Shown one piece after another: positions 1 through 7,235 of a stretch of DNA of 14,403 nt (position 1 is its first letter; every line of letters begins with the position of its first letter). The stretch is from Acidobacteriota bacterium (lineage in GTDB: Bacteria > Acidobacteriota > Thermoanaerobaculia > Thermoanaerobaculales > Sulfomarinibacteraceae): positions 1 to 14,403 of the forward strand of contig DAOWFV010000004.1 of NCBI GenBank assembly GCA_030637805.1, read 5' to 3'. The position numbers and the translations under genes were made by a program. The notes beneath the pieces are model-generated. The model did not search any database and had not been told where the DNA came from. It was given only the letters and a program-made list of their open reading frames with translations.

Positions 1-1035
1 AAGACCTCGGCGGAAATCACCGATCTGCTCGCGCCGCACGTGGACCGCGTCTTTCGCGGCCGCCAAGTGGCGGGCTGGGTTATCGAACGAAATGCCGCCG
101 GGTTCGATGAGATGACTGATCTGCCCAAGGATCTGCGCCTCCGCCTGGCACGCAGCTTCACGATTGCCGAGCCGGTTGTCTTGGAGGAGACTACGAGCTC
201 TGACGGCTCGCGAAAGTATCTCTTCGGGTTGACCGACGGGTTGAGCATCGAGGGAGTTGCGATGCGCGAGGGCGCCAAGGCCACCTTCTGTCTTTCTTCA
301 CAGGCCGGATGCGCGGTGGGTTGTACTTTCTGCGTGACCGGCGTCCTCGGTGCCGGCCGCAATCTCCTCGCGGAGGAGATCGTCGGTCAGTACCGGGCCA
401 TGCTGCGCCGCCTCGACAGCGAGATTGAACGGGTCAATCTCGTCTTCATGGGAATGGGCGAGCCGCTGCTCAACACCGACAACCTCGGCCGCGCCCTCGA
501 CGTCCTGACAGAGAAGGTCAGCCCCAAACGCATCACAGTGTCGACCGCCGGGGTGCTTCCCGGAATCCGCTGGCTGGCCAAGCGTCCGCGGCCACCCAAG
601 CTCGCCATCTCTCTCAACGCCCCCGACCAGGAACGCAGGCTCCAGATCATGCCGATCGCCCGGCGTTATCCCCTCGATGATCTCTTTGTCGAGCTTCGCC
701 GATTCCCCCTCGAGCGAGGACGCCGCATCACCTTCGAGTACGTTCTGATTGATGGTTTCAACGATGCTGTGGAGGACGCCCGGGCGCTCGCCCGACTCAT
801 CCGTGGCATCCCCGCCAAGGTCAACGTCATCCCTCTCAACGAGGACGCCGAGCACTTTCCCGATCTTCGGCGCCCGGACGAGCAGACCGTGGACCGCTTT
901 GCTGCGGCGCTCCGTGATGGTGGGTATGCGGCCACCGTACGCTGGTCGCGGGGCGCCGACGTCGCCGCCGCATGCGGACAGTTGCGGGGTCGTCAATCCG
1001 CAGGATCTTCCGGGCCGGTCCCGGCGACCCGGTAG
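1..1035 (+). CDS. rlmN: 23S rRNA (adenine-C2)-methyltransferase RlmN, 5' end missing
   Basis: Radical-SAM enzyme that methylates C2 of A2503 in 23S rRNA and of A37 in some tRNAs. The reading frame is open from the first base, and family sequence (ITDLLAPHVDRVFRGRQ) precedes the internal GTG at 40, so the true start lies upstream of the window. Numbering from that GTG, the [4Fe-4S] motif CxxxCxxC is C91, C95, C98 (CAVGCTFC). C84 in FCLSSQAGC and C312 in ACGQL match the two catalytic cysteines of RlmN (E. coli C118 and C355), which separates it from other radical-SAM methylases. GMGEPL and the ISLNAPD segment are also family features. About 331 of roughly 350 residues are present. The 3' end overlaps convergent pgeF by 43 bp. 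The last 12 or so residues after GQLRGRQ look non-conserved. Confidence 0.96.
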   Translation, partial: KTSAEITDLLAPHVDRVFRGRQVAGWVIERNAAGFDEMTDLPKDLRLRLARSFTIAEPVVLEETTSSDGSRKYLFGLTDGLSIEGVAMREGAKATFCLSSQAGCAVGCTFCVTGVLGAGRNLLAEEIVGQYRAMLRRLDSEIERVNLVFMGMGEPLLNTDNLGRALDVLTEKVSPKRITVSTAGVLPGIRWLAKRPRPPKLAISLNAPDQERRLQIMPIARRYPLDDLFVELRRFPLERGRRITFEYVLIDGFNDAVEDARALARLIRGIPAKVNVIPLNEDAEHFPDLRRPDEQTVDRFAAALRDGGYAATVRWSRGADVAAACGQLRGRQSAGSSGPVPATR

Positions 1036-1766
1036 ACGAGCGACCACTGTCGCCCTGAAGCAGCCCCATCGCGGCGGTGGGAGGCGAGTTCCGGGGAAGC
1101 CGCGGTGCAGGAACCGACCTCGGTAACTGTCTGCGAGCCGAGACCGAGCCCCTCGAGACGCGCGGCGAGAAACCCCCTCAGATCCACATGATTGCCGTCC
1201 CGCCACCTGCTCTCCTCCACCGGGAGGGCGCCGAGAGCCTCGATGACCTCGGGTCCAACCGGATAGTTTGGTGCCGAAACAGCGGGCCCAAGACCGGCTG
1301 CGAGGCTGTCTGCAGAGACCCCGAACTCGATCTCGAAGCGGCGGACCACCGCACCCACGACGTCGCACGCGGCTCCCCGCCAGCCGGCGTGAACGGCAGC
1401 GACGACTCCTCCGCCAGCGATCAGAACCGGGACGCAGTCGGCCGTCCACACCAGAAGCCCTACCCCAGCCTCTGGGGTGATCAGGGCGTCGCAGCGGCCG
1501 ACGCAGGCGGCGTCGCGCAGAGTTTGGCCGGGTTTCGAGCCGAGGGAGGCGACCAGGTTTCCGTGGATCTGGTCGCACCAGCGAATGGCGCGTAGACCCG
1601 GTTTTAGAGCATCGAGAGCCGCGCCGGCCCTGTCGGGGCGCGCGGATCCTCCGCGGGCGGGGCCAAGAGAAAAAAGCATGCGCGCCTCACGTGATCGAAG
1701 TTCCAACGCGCGGTCACTACCCACGATCAGCTCGGGCCCCAACGGCGTTTTCCTCTCGACCATCAT
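993..1766 (-). CDS. pgeF: PgeF/YfiH family purine nucleoside phosphorylase (multicopper-oxidase-like fold)
   Basis: Member of the YfiH/YlmD/PgeF (DUF152, 'laccase domain') family. Characterised members act as purine nucleoside phosphorylase/adenosine deaminase, and some edit peptidoglycan precursors. Family blocks in order are QIHGN, CDALIT, TADCVPVL, AVHAGWRG, GPAVSAPNYPVGPEV and SHRRDGAASGRQ. The metal ligands expected from YlmD are visible as H68 (QIHG), C111 (TADC) and H126 (VHAGW), counting from the ATG at 1766. The frame extends upstream to an ATG at 1826, but those 20 extra residues are not family-like. The ATGATG at 1766/1763 follows a modest GGGG, so I use 1766 (257 aa). It is divergent from ftsE, and its 3' end lies inside the end of rlmN. 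The fold is certain; the exact substrate is not. Confidence 0.92.
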   Translation of the reverse strand: MMVERKTPLGPELIVGSDRALELRSREARMLFSLGPARGGSARPDRAGAALDALKPGLRAIRWCDQIHGNLVASLGSKPGQTLRDAACVGRCDALITPEAGVGLLVWTADCVPVLIAGGGVVAAVHAGWRGAACDVVGAVVRRFEIEFGVSADSLAAGLGPAVSAPNYPVGPEVIEALGALPVEESRWRDGNHVDLRGFLAARLEGLGLGSQTVTEVGSCTAASPELASHRRDGAASGRQWSLVYRVAGTGPEDPAD

Positions 1767-1785
1767 CAGACCCCAATGATACAAT
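1756..1785 (+). promoter_or_regulatory. possible sigma-70-type promoter for ftsEX
   Basis: In the 114 bp between the divergent starts of pgeF and ftsE there is an extended -10, TGATACAAT, whose hexamer TACAAT covers 1780-1785. Eighteen bases upstream is TCGACC (1756-1761), matching TTGACA at four of six positions. It would give a leader of about 90 nt for ftsE and overlaps the 5' end of pgeF. This is motif matching only, and no other convincing promoter was seen in the gap. Confidence 0.3.
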
Positions 1786-1880
1786 TCATGCCCCGGGGGG
1801 ACTTTGAGAGGCCACGTCATCGCCATTGCCGGCGCCTTCCAACACAGCAGGGCGCGACGCCCGGGCCGGCATCACCGCTT

Positions 1881-2549
1881 GTGATCCGCCTGCGCAACCT
1901 CTCGAAGGACTACGAGCGACGGAAAATCCTCCGCGGTATTGATCTGCAGGTGGACGCCGGGGAGTTCGTTTTCCTAACCGGTCCTTCGGGGGCCGGAAAG
2001 ACCACGCTGCTTCGCCTGTTGTACGCTGCCGAGAGCCCGAGCGCTGGTGAGGTATGGGTCGCGGGACGGAGGTTGGACGAATTGCCGCGAGCCCAGCTTC
2101 CCCTGCTTCGACGAAAGATCGGCGTCATCTTTCAGGACTTCAAGCTGCTCAGGCGCAAGAACGTATTGGAAAACATCACCTTCGCGCTCCGTATTCACGG
2201 CGTGGCACCGCGCGAGGCCCAGCGCCGTGCGCTCCAAGTCCTCAAACGTCTCGGGCTTCACCACCGCCAGACGGCGCTGCCGGATGCCCTTTCGGGAGGC
2301 GAGCAACAACGGGTCGCGATCGCGCGTGCCCTCGCCTACCAGCCGCGGTTGATTCTTGCTGACGAACCGACCGGCAATCTCGACGCCGATCTCGCTTCCG
2401 AGCTCCTGAGTCTGCTCTGCGACATCAATTACCAGGGGGCTACGGTACTGGTGGCGACCCATGACCATGCTCTCCTCGAGTCTCTCCCCGCACGCACCCT
2501 GGTCCTCCACCACGGGCAGATCCACTATGACGGGATGTGGCCGCCGTGA
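1881..2549 (+). CDS. ftsE: cell division ATP-binding protein FtsE
   Basis: Cytoplasmic ABC ATPase of the FtsEX divisome complex. With FtsX it uses ATP hydrolysis to activate periplasmic peptidoglycan hydrolases at the septum. Visible motifs, counted from the GTG at 1881, are Walker A GPSGAGKT (34-41), Q-loop Q85 in VIFQDF, signature LSGGEQQR (137-144), Walker B LILADEP (157-163) and the switch histidine H194 in ATHD. VIFQDFKLL is typical of FtsE. The frame is open back to an ATG at 1776, but the first 35 residues of that version are arginine/proline-rich and not ABC-like. GTG 1881 (MIRLRNLSKDY) gives 222 aa, the usual FtsE length. No strong Shine-Dalgarno sequence precedes it, so the start is less certain than the identity. 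It overlaps ftsX. Confidence 0.94.
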   Translation: MIRLRNLSKDYERRKILRGIDLQVDAGEFVFLTGPSGAGKTTLLRLLYAAESPSAGEVWVAGRRLDELPRAQLPLLRRKIGVIFQDFKLLRRKNVLENITFALRIHGVAPREAQRRALQVLKRLGLHHRQTALPDALSGGEQQRVAIARALAYQPRLILADEPTGNLDADLASELLSLLCDINYQGATVLVATHDHALLESLPARTLVLHHGQIHYDGMWPP

Positions 2550-3400
2550 TCCGGCATGCTCTCGCGGAGGGTTGGCTTCTGCTGCGCCAGCGGGGAGCGG
2601 TGAGCGTGGTCCTCGCCCTCGCCCTGGCGGTACCGATCTCTCTGGCCGGGGTTGGGCTGAGTCTTCATCGTTGGCTGGGACCGGTGGCCGCGATGTCCGG
2701 TCAGGCGAGTGTGGTGGCGGTCCTCCTTCATCCTCGGTTGGACGGCGAACAGCGGAGCAATTGGATCAGCGAGGAGGCCAAGGCCCACCCTGAATGGGTC
2801 ATCACCGAGATCTCGCGTGAGGATCTGGTCGAACGGCTCGAACGATGGTTTCCCTATCTGGAGGAGTTGGTGGCCGGGGGTGACGCGTCGTTACCGCCGC
2901 TGGTGGAGATCGAGACCACCGAACCGGCGGGCGTGGCGGTGCTGGAGGGCCGTTCAGAGGTGCTCGCGGTCGGTCCGCGTTCCTCCGTTCAGCAACTCCT
3001 GGGCCGGGTTGCACGCGGTCTTGCCTGGGTTCTCGCTGCGATGAGCGGCGTTTTGCTGACGGCGGCCGTCCTGCTGGCCTCGGTGTGGGTGCACCTCGAG
3101 CTTTTCCGACATGCTGATGAGATCTCGATCATGCGTCTTGTGGGAGCCACCGAACCCACGATTCGAGGACCCTTCCTGGTGGCAGTGGCAATTCCGGGCG
3201 CCGTGGCGGGAGGGCTCTCGATCGTCGGGTCAATCGTGACGGTGGCGGGGCTGTCGCGTCTCTCCACCACCCTCGGTCTACCCGCTGTCACCAGCGGATT
3301 TGAAATCCTCGCTCTGCAGGCCGGTGCGGGCCTGCTGCTGCCTCTGGCGGCGGCGGCGATCACCCTCGCCCGCCACGCCGCAGACGAGTTCGAGGGGTGA
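2546..3400 (+). CDS. ftsX: cell division protein FtsX, permease-like
   Basis: Membrane partner of FtsE. The topology fits FtsX, with approximate positions from the GTG at 2546: a short cytoplasmic N-terminus, TM1 18-40, a large periplasmic loop 41-158, TM2 160-183, the conserved cytoplasmic segment EISIMRLVGAT, TM3 209-233, TM4 253-274 and a short charged tail. Length is 284 aa. Two GTG starts are possible. The one at 2546 overlaps the ftsE stop as GTGA and has GGGAT nine bases upstream; the one at 2537 adds only three residues. The overlap implies translational coupling to ftsE. No periplasmic hydrolase or EnvC-like adaptor lies next to it here. The loop sequence is divergent, as is usual for FtsX, but the gene order makes the call firm. 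Confidence 0.92.
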   Translation: MIRHALAEGWLLLRQRGAVSVVLALALAVPISLAGVGLSLHRWLGPVAAMSGQASVVAVLLHPRLDGEQRSNWISEEAKAHPEWVITEISREDLVERLERWFPYLEELVAGGDASLPPLVEIETTEPAGVAVLEGRSEVLAVGPRSSVQQLLGRVARGLAWVLAAMSGVLLTAAVLLASVWVHLELFRHADEISIMRLVGATEPTIRGPFLVAVAIPGAVAGGLSIVGSIVTVAGLSRLSTTLGLPAVTSGFEILALQAGAGLLLPLAAAAITLARHAADEFEG

Positions 3401-3413
3401 GATATATGCGGGC
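3396..3413 (+). repeat. third, variant copy of the GGTGAGATATGCGGGC motif
   Basis: GGTGAGATATATGCGGGC spans the ftsX stop codon. It matches the two ends of the element at 8564-8773 except for an extra AT. On the minus strand it lies just past the terminator of the exbB operon. It has no inverted partner nearby, so it could be a solitary end, a remnant or chance similarity. Confidence 0.4.
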
Positions 3414-3414
3414 C

Positions 3415-3438
3415 AAAAAAACGGCCCCGAAGGGCCGC
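3415..3438 (-). terminator. rho-independent terminator of the exbB-TPR operon
   Basis: Read on the minus strand, CGGCCC-TTCG-GGGCCG forms a perfect 6 bp GC stem closed by a UUCG tetraloop (3422-3437). Seven T residues follow directly (3421 to 3415). It lies 24 bases beyond the TPR stop codon. On the plus strand no T-run follows, so it should not terminate ftsEX transcription in the intrinsic manner. Confidence 0.9.
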
Positions 3439-3461
3439 TTAGAAACGGTTCCGATCAACTA

Positions 3462-4694
3462 TCACCGACAACGCTCGGTGTAATCCTTCTCAAGAACAGG
3501 AAGCTGTTCCAACAAGAGCTTCGCACTTTCGATATCGCCAATTTTCTGAAATTCCTGTGCCTGAAACTTAAGCGCGTCGATCTTTTTCCTGAAGTCTGCA
3601 CACTCCTTTTCAGCAGCGATGTTCTGGTCTGCCTTACCCTGCTTGTCCTGCATCTGGGCCACCATCTTCTGGTTGCCGGCCTCCCGGTACCACTGGATGG
3701 CCCTTTTGTAGTCCTTCTTCCTGTCGTAAACAAAGCCGCCCTGGTTGTAGACCTGAGTCCGGAGCTTCCCGCTGGCGTCGTTGTTGAGCGCCTCCTGGAG
3801 TTCGCCAATCGCGGGATCGAGCCGGTTGAGCGAGGTGAGGCTCTGCGCAGCGTAATAGTGGACCAGAGGGTTGCGCGGCTGTTGGGCCTTGGCCTTCTCG
3901 AACCAGCTGAGGGCCTTCGAGTAGTTCTTGGCGCCGAGCCAGGCCTCGCCGGCGATGAGCTGATGCTCAAACGCCGGCCAGCTGTTTGCGAGGCGTTCGG
4001 CAATTTGCGCCCCCTCGGTGTAGAAACGAGCTTTCTCGGCGTTGGAGTTCGAGCGTCGGGCGATCGAGATCGCCGCCCGCGCGGCGTTGCGGCCGCTCGT
4101 CTGATCCGTGGGATCGAGGTCGAAGGCCTTTTTGAAGGCCGCGAATGCCTTGGCTTCGTCTCCGGTGGCGTTGTAGGCCGCACCCAACGCCTGCTGCAGG
4201 CGCGGGTTCTTGGAGTCGGCCCGGACCTGGGCGTTGAGAACGCTAATGGCCTCCTGCGGGCGATTCGTCTTGGTAGCGGCTTGAGCGAAGAGCAGGGCAT
4301 AGTTGGAACGGTGAGCAGATTCAATCGACGAGATGTTCAGAGGCTTGAGCAGCGCATAGGCATCCTGATACTGGTTTGCCTGCAGCAGCGCCTGGCCCAG
4401 GGCCAACTTGTAGGAGGCCTGATTGCCGTCAAGCTCCACCGCCTTACGCAAGCTGGCCAAGGCGGGGCTCAGCTGGCCGAGAGCGCGCTGCGACACGCCC
4501 AGCATGTAGTAGGCGCCGGCGTAGTCCGGATTGGTCTTGGTGACCTCCTCGAACTCCTTGACGGCCGTGGCCCAGTCCTGCGTCTTGTATGCCTCGAGTC
4601 CCTTGTTCCACTCGGCGCGTGCCGGTACCGAAGCCGCCAGAAGCAGCGCTAGTACTGCGGCGGTGACCGTCGCTCGGCTGACCCGTGATTTCAT
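3462..4694 (-). CDS. secreted tetratricopeptide-repeat protein
   Basis: 410-residue protein with a clear Sec signal peptide: basic MKSRVSR, a hydrophobic stretch TVTAAVLALLLAASV, and a cleavage site after ARA near residue 27. The mature protein is helical and consists of TPR-like units. Examples are WNKGLEAYKTQDWATAVKEFEEV, the unit with AGAYYMLGVSQRALGQLSPALASL, ALGAAYNATGDEAKAFAAF, and QLIAGEAWLGAKNYSKALSWF. A charged, coiled-coil-like C-terminus follows from about residue 355. There is no enzyme motif. The start is decided by the Shine-Dalgarno GGAGG, nine bases before ATG 4694; the TTG at 4700 is too close to it. It begins 36 bp after the DUF4388 gene and is the last gene before the terminator. 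A periplasmic scaffold or binding partner for the TonB system is an inference from operon position. Confidence 0.88.
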   Translation of the reverse strand: MKSRVSRATVTAAVLALLLAASVPARAEWNKGLEAYKTQDWATAVKEFEEVTKTNPDYAGAYYMLGVSQRALGQLSPALASLRKAVELDGNQASYKLALGQALLQANQYQDAYALLKPLNISSIESAHRSNYALLFAQAATKTNRPQEAISVLNAQVRADSKNPRLQQALGAAYNATGDEAKAFAAFKKAFDLDPTDQTSGRNAARAAISIARRSNSNAEKARFYTEGAQIAERLANSWPAFEHQLIAGEAWLGAKNYSKALSWFEKAKAQQPRNPLVHYYAAQSLTSLNRLDPAIGELQEALNNDASGKLRTQVYNQGGFVYDRKKDYKRAIQWYREAGNQKMVAQMQDKQGKADQNIAAEKECADFRKKIDALKFQAQEFQKIGDIESAKLLLEQLPVLEKDYTERCR

Positions 4695-4730
4695 TGTCAA
4701 AAGCCTCCATTTGTCATAACGAGATCCGAT

Positions 4731-5567
4731 TCAAATCTGTTGCAGCTCGCCGAGCAAGGGACGGACCTGCTCGTCGAACATCGCTGCCACATCGGCCCCC
4801 TTGAGCAGGCTGATGGCCTTACTGTGTTGCTCCACCATCGTGCGGAGAGCCGTGAATCCTTCGCCGCGCTCGATGAGGGTGCGGGCCGATGTGTACTGCT
4901 TCTCTATGGTGCGCTCACCGCCCGCGCCAACCACGTCGACGGCCACGGCGCGGATTTTCTCAGCCAGCCCGAGCATCGTGACGGGGCTGGGCCCCGCTTG
5001 CCACCGCTGATTCTCGTTGCTCGCTTCTCCGGGGCTGCAAAGTGCCACCAATCCGGAGGTGATCATACCAAAGAGTAGCTTGGAGACGTCGAAGGCCGAC
5101 CACTTGAGCTCGCTGGCCATTTCCTCGATCGAATGTTCGCCGTCGATACGGGTGACGAGGATCCACTCCTGAGGGCTGAGGGTGACCTGGTCAGTTCCCT
5201 GGTCGCGCGGGGTGAAGTACGGCACCAGATCGAGGGAGGGGATCTTGCGGGAGAGGACCCGCCACTCGTCGAGACGGCGGGCCGCCTCCATCATGAGGTT
5301 CGCGTTGGAAATATGAACGGTGACCTGGTCCGTCTCCTCGCCGGGGTTGAAGCTGAAGTTCCCCTGCGACCAGATGGCCATCTCGTACACCGCGGAGTCA
5401 CCGCGAAGGCGGCCGACCACGGCGTCGACGATCTGTCCCTCGCGCAGGTAGATTTTGCCAGTTTCCTGCTCGCCCTGGATCTCGAATGCTCCGGTCTTGC
5501 CGGAGACGCTCACCAGCTGGATCACGTCCGGCAGAGGTAACTCACTCAAAGATCCTTGCAGGGCCAT
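4731..5567 (-). CDS. DUF4388 (PATAN-like) domain protein
   Basis: 278 aa, predicted cytoplasmic, with no signal peptide or membrane segment. Residues 1-100 carry a DUF4388 domain: MALQGSLSELPLPDVIQLVSVSGKTG opening, then GKIYLREGQIVDA and the YEMAIWSQGNFSF block. Residues about 130-178 (SPQEWILVTRIDGEHSIEEMASEL and following) resemble a small winged-helix-like module seen in such proteins. The C-terminal 80 residues are helical. DUF4388 occurs in bacterial signalling and gliding-related proteins (the PATAN domain of PatA is related), but its molecular role is not settled. The frame is open to an ATG at 5660 inside tonB. I use ATG 5567 because the domain begins there, 11 bases after the tonB stop. 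There is no good Shine-Dalgarno, so translation is probably coupled to tonB. Confidence 0.85.
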   Translation of the reverse strand: MALQGSLSELPLPDVIQLVSVSGKTGAFEIQGEQETGKIYLREGQIVDAVVGRLRGDSAVYEMAIWSQGNFSFNPGEETDQVTVHISNANLMMEAARRLDEWRVLSRKIPSLDLVPYFTPRDQGTDQVTLSPQEWILVTRIDGEHSIEEMASELKWSAFDVSKLLFGMITSGLVALCSPGEASNENQRWQAGPSPVTMLGLAEKIRAVAVDVVGAGGERTIEKQYTSARTLIERGEGFTALRTMVEQHSKAISLLKGADVAAMFDEQVRPLLGELQQI

Positions 5568-5578
5568 AGCGGAGCAGG

Positions 5579-6298
5579 CTATTGCAGGTTGAAGCGCACA
5601 GTGAGGATGTACAAGACCTCTACCGGTTTCCCGTTGAGAGTGGAAGCGTTGAACCTCCACTTGCGCACAGCGTCCTCAGCCGACTCGGTGAGGCCGAGAG
5701 GAAGCCCGCGAAGGACCTTGACCCGCGTCACTCTGCCGTCTTTTCCGATGGTGCACTCGAGGACCACCACACCCTGAATGCGCGCACGCCGCGCGGCCTC
5801 GGGGTAGGTCGGGTTGGGACCGCTGATCTTCTCCGGCTCGGTGATGTTGCCGCCGACCACGAAACGGATCGGCCCCTCAGGCTCCGGCGGAGGCGGGGCA
5901 TCGGGCACGCCGAGTACCAGGTTGTCATCGGGAACGAAATCGACTTCCTCATCCGGCTCCTGGTCGCGGATGGGTTCCGGCTGATCCGGGGTCGGGTCCG
6001 GGATTGGTACCTTCTGGGTCTTCGGCTTCGGAATCTGCTGGATCTCCTTTTTCGGAGGCTGCTTGAACTTGACCTGCTTCACCACGTAGATCTTCGTCTG
6101 CTTCTCCTTGGCGTCGGAAAGACCGCCGGCAAAAGTCGGCCAGTGCACTGCGAAGACGATGACGTGCAGGATCACGGCGATGCCCAGTGCCCAGCGAGTG
6201 AATTTCCGGTCTGCCTGTTCCTCCTGGGCGAGGATCTCGGCCGTGGTCATCGGCAGCGGCTCGGCCTTTTTCGGTGCGGGTTTCGCTGATTCGCTCAT
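5579..6298 (-). CDS. TonB family energy-transducing protein
   Basis: 239-residue inner-membrane protein with the standard TonB layout. A cytoplasmic N-terminus of about 34 residues is followed by one membrane segment (about 36-55) containing ILHVIVF, whose His matches the functional His of the TonB transmembrane helix. Next is a proline-rich periplasmic linker with PKPKTQKVPIPDPTPDQPEP, and then a TonB C-terminal domain from about 157 to the end (NPTYPEAARRARIQGVVVLECTIGKDG and VRKWRF blocks). It would carry proton-motive energy from ExbB/ExbD to an outer-membrane partner. ATG 6298 is chosen because GAGGGGG lies six bases upstream; a GTG at 6313 overlaps the exbD stop but has a poor ribosome site. 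No TonB-dependent receptor is encoded in the window, so the outer-membrane client is unknown. Confidence 0.9.
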   Translation of the reverse strand: MSESAKPAPKKAEPLPMTTAEILAQEEQADRKFTRWALGIAVILHVIVFAVHWPTFAGGLSDAKEKQTKIYVVKQVKFKQPPKKEIQQIPKPKTQKVPIPDPTPDQPEPIRDQEPDEEVDFVPDDNLVLGVPDAPPPPEPEGPIRFVVGGNITEPEKISGPNPTYPEAARRARIQGVVVLECTIGKDGRVTRVKVLRGLPLGLTESAEDAVRKWRFNASTLNGKPVEVLYILTVRFNLQ

Positions 6299-6309
6299 GG
6301 CTCGCCCCC

Positions 6310-6762
6310 TCACTGGATCCCGAGCATCGACCAGAGGTTCTCGATCTCACGCCGGGTCGGGATCGAGATCGTCTTGATCTCCATGTCGATCTTGTCAGGC
6401 GCCTGGCGGAGCTCGTCGAAGACCAGGATCATGTCACCGTAAGTGGCGTCGGGGTCTGTGCGCAGGATGACCGGCTTGTCGGGGTTCTGCTTCAGCTTCT
6501 GGGCCACGTAGGGCAGGAGGCCTTCGATTGGAATGCCTTTCTGGTCCACCTCGATGACTCCACCCCGCATCACGTGCACGTCGATGGAGTCCTCCTGTTT
6601 GATCTCGGGAGTTTGGGTGTCCTCGGGAAGCGCGAAGTCGAGACCTCGAGTCGCTGAGAAGGCCGAGGTGATCATGAAGTAGATGATCAACAGGAAGGAG
6701 ATGTCGGCCATCGATCCGGTGAAGATCTCCGAGGGCACGTTTTTCTTCTTCTTGATTCTCAT
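6310..6762 (-). CDS. exbD: ExbD/TolR family biopolymer transport protein (second copy)
   Basis: 150 aa with a basic cytoplasmic N-terminus (MRIKKKKN), one membrane helix from about 18 to 37, and a periplasmic ExbD/TolR domain. The helix begins SMADISFLLIIYF, and D20 matches the essential proton-carrying Asp of ExbD. The periplasmic part shows KPVILRTDPDATYGDMILVFDELRQA, as in the family. GGAGGGG precedes the ATG at 6762. It lies 12 bp after the first exbD and 11 bp before tonB. Its sequence differs strongly from the first copy outside the helix, so the two are old paralogues and not a recent duplication. Confidence 0.92.
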   Translation of the reverse strand: MRIKKKKNVPSEIFTGSMADISFLLIIYFMITSAFSATRGLDFALPEDTQTPEIKQEDSIDVHVMRGGVIEVDQKGIPIEGLLPYVAQKLKQNPDKPVILRTDPDATYGDMILVFDELRQAPDKIDMEIKTISIPTRREIENLWSMLGIQ

Positions 6763-6774
6763 GATCGGCCCCTC

Positions 6775-7221
6775 CTATTCGTCCACGGTCTTCTGGTCGG
6801 AGAGGAGAAAGATGTACTTCACCTTCGACTGTTTGAGGGCATCCAGCACGGCGTCCACCCGCTCATATGGAACGCTGTCATCAGCCTTGATGATGAACTC
6901 CTTGTTGGGGTTCCTGGCGACCTCGGTGGAGGCAAAGGTCACCACTTCTTCGTCGGTGCTGACCGGCAGCGCCATCTCCTCACCGGTTGAAACGCGAATG
7001 ACGAGCGGCGGGTCGGAGTCGGGTGGAGCGATGGAGACGACAGCGGCTTTCTCCGGGACCTTGATTCGAATCCAGGTGTCGGGAAGATTCATCTTCGTGC
7101 GATCCACCTCGACCTTGTAGGTGAGGATGAAAAAGACCAGCAGCAAGAACACGATGTCCGCCATCGAGGCCGTGAAGATCTGTGCTGCGGTTTTTCGCTC
7201 CCTACCGCGGAAGAGTGCCAT
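6775..7221 (-). CDS. exbD: ExbD/TolR family biopolymer transport protein (first copy)
   Basis: 148 aa. The N-terminus MALFRGRERKTAAQIFTASMAD leads into a single membrane helix (about 20-36) with the conserved D22. The periplasmic domain has NKEFIIKADDSVPYERVDAVLDALKQ, the typical ExbD block near the C-terminus. The frame is open far upstream through exbB. The start is set at ATG 7221 by the family N-terminus and by AAGGGAG seven bases before it. It begins 14 bp after exbB. ExbD works as a stator subunit with ExbB in the inner membrane; with the second copy it could form a heterodimer. Confidence 0.92.
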   Translation of the reverse strand: MALFRGRERKTAAQIFTASMADIVFLLLVFFILTYKVEVDRTKMNLPDTWIRIKVPEKAAVVSIAPPDSDPPLVIRVSTGEEMALPVSTDEEVVTFASTEVARNPNKEFIIKADDSVPYERVDAVLDALKQSKVKYIFLLSDQKTVDE

Positions 7222-7235
7222 CTGCGGACTCCCTT

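Noticed and set aside
298..1578. 426-codon minus-strand frame across rlmN and pgeF
   Set aside because: Arginine-rich translation without motifs, overlapping two recognised enzymes in other frames. It is a high-GC shadow.
1767..1826. N-terminal extension of pgeF from an ATG at 1826
   Set aside because: The extra 20 residues are not family-like and the extension runs across the candidate ftsE promoter. The ATG at 1766 has the better context.
3422..3437. Terminator for ftsEX on the plus strand
   Set aside because: The hairpin is there, but on the plus strand it is followed by CTTAGAAA and not a T-run. The T-run exists only on the minus strand.
3300..4652. 450-codon open frame on the plus strand, opposite the TPR gene
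   Set aside because: It is antisense to a gene with a signal peptide, TPR pattern and Shine-Dalgarno. Its translation has no recognisable domain and it begins inside ftsX.
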